Source: Rhizobacter sp.
GTDB taxonomy: Bacteria; Pseudomonadota; Gammaproteobacteria; Burkholderiales; Burkholderiaceae_C
NCBI GenBank assembly: GCA_025359585.1
Contig: JANYFX010000217.1
Coordinates: 1 to 6,822 of the forward strand
Direction of reading: 5' to 3'
DNA: 6,822 nt
Position numbers and translations under genes: made by a program. Positions 6,415 to 6,822 of the stretch are shown here, piece after piece (position 1 is the first letter of the stretch; every line of letters starts with the position of its first letter). Below the pieces are notes generated by a model. That model did not search any database. It worked only from the letters and a program-made list of their open reading frames with translations, and was not told where the DNA came from.

Positions 6415-6742
6415 CGGGTTCACCTTCCAGTTTTTTCTTGAGCTTGCGCAACACGCCGAGGCGGTCGTGCTCGAACTTTTCGATCCAGCGTGTGTAGATC
6501 TCGTGCAGCGGTACGGGGTTCAGGTAGTGGAGCTTTTCGCGGCCCTGCCAGACGATGGCGACGAGGTTGGCTTCTTCTAGCAGCTGCAGGTGCTGTGTCA
6601 CGGCCTGGCGTGTCATCTCCATGTGCTCGCACAGGGCTGTCAGCGTCTGGCCGTTGTCGCGGTGCAGCTGGTCGAGCAGGCGCCTGCGGGTCGGGTCGGC
6701 CAGCGCCTTGAAGACTTTGTCGACGTCAAACTTCCCGTTCAC
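6401..6742 (-). CDS. ArsR-family winged-helix transcriptional regulator
   Basis: A 113-residue repressor-type DNA-binding protein. KALADPTRRRLLDQL at 12-26 is the classic ArsR opening. The helix-turn-helix covers about 33-59, with recognition helix TRQAVTQHLQLLE at 44-56, and the wing is near 60-75 (VAIVWQGREKLHYLN). It has one cysteine only (Cys38), so the metal-sensing CxC motif of ArsR/SmtB sensors in helix 3 is absent. It belongs to the non-metal branch that commonly precedes SRPBCC genes. The start is a GTG at 6742 after GAGA at 5 bases; an in-frame TGA lies a few codons upstream, so no longer form is possible. The stop lies 14 bases inside the SRPBCC gene. It is likely autoregulatory by family habit. 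No operator could be identified in the 29-base upstream gap. Confidence 0.92.
   Translation of the reverse strand: MNGKFDVDKVFKALADPTRRRLLDQLHRDNGQTLTALCEHMEMTRQAVTQHLQLLEEANLVAIVWQGREKLHYLNPVPLHEIYTRWIEKFEHDRLGVLRKLKKKLEGEPDEKT
6423..6428 (-). promoter_or_regulatory. Ribosome binding site of the SRPBCC gene
   Basis: GGAAGG on the - strand lies inside the ArsR coding end, 8 bases before the ATG at 6414. It decides for that start, since the alternative GTG at 6421-6423 shares its last base. Confidence 0.7.
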
Positions 6743-6771
6743 CTGATCTCGAACCTTTCATCGTCGGCGCT

Positions 6772-6822
6772 TCATTCCCAGCTGTCGAGCTTGATGTCGT
6801 TGGGCGCGGGGGCACCTTTCCC
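6772..6822 (-). CDS. C-terminal end of an unidentified protein, cut by window edge
   Basis: The last 16 codons of a gene whose body lies beyond the right edge read GKGAPAPNDIKLDSWE and then TGA at 6772-6774. The frame, Burkholderiales-like codon use and the conserved look of the tail suggest a real gene. I do not recognise the family from so little. It ends 29 bases before the GTG of the ArsR gene on the same strand, so it may be the upstream member of that operon, or the ArsR promoter may lie within it. Confidence 0.45.
   Translation of the reverse strand, partial: GKGAPAPNDIKLDSWE

Overview
The window is GC-rich DNA with tightly packed genes. Its codon use and gene content fit a betaproteobacterium of the order Burkholderiales, probably in the Rhizobacter/Methylibium/Piscinibacter neighbourhood. 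That placement comes from protein resemblance and gene content remembered for the group, not from a search.

Region 1 (1-3776, + strand) is the distal part of an operon for homoprotocatechuate (3,4-dihydroxyphenylacetate) meta-cleavage, the lower pathway for 4-hydroxyphenylacetate. The order is hpaE (5' end cut off by the window), hpaD, hpaF, hpaH, then a class II aldolase/adducin-like gene. Gaps are 2, 24, 2 and 17 bases, so the five genes are very likely cotranscribed. HpaD opens the ring, HpaE oxidises the semialdehyde, HpaF isomerises the product and HpaH hydrates the dienoate formed after decarboxylation. The decarboxylase/isomerase HpaG is not in the window and may lie upstream. The usual last enzyme, HpaI (HpcH/HpaI aldolase family), is also absent. 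Its customary place is taken by an unrelated AraD/adducin-fold protein that keeps three zinc-type histidines but has glycine where fuculose-phosphate aldolase has its catalytic glutamate. This is the most interesting point of the window.

Region 2 (3799-5022, - strand) converges on the operon across 22 bases. It encodes a membrane-anchored periplasmic serine hydrolase of the beta-lactamase/6-aminohexanoate-dimer-hydrolase superfamily. A 110-base divergent spacer holding a bulged GC-rich inverted repeat separates it from region 3 (5133-5903, + strand), a cytoplasmic protein made of four exact 36-residue Sel1 repeats plus a degenerate fifth.

Region 4 (5938-6822, - strand) is a regulator/effector pair. 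An ArsR-type repressor lacking the classical metal-binding cysteine motif overlaps by 14 bases an SRPBCC (AHSA1/CalC-like) protein, and they are probably translationally coupled. The last codons of an unidentified gene on the same strand end 29 bases upstream of the ArsR start. I see no RNA genes, mobile elements, CRISPR arrays or large repeats. Most of the window is ordinary core metabolism, and no convincing new multi-gene system is visible.
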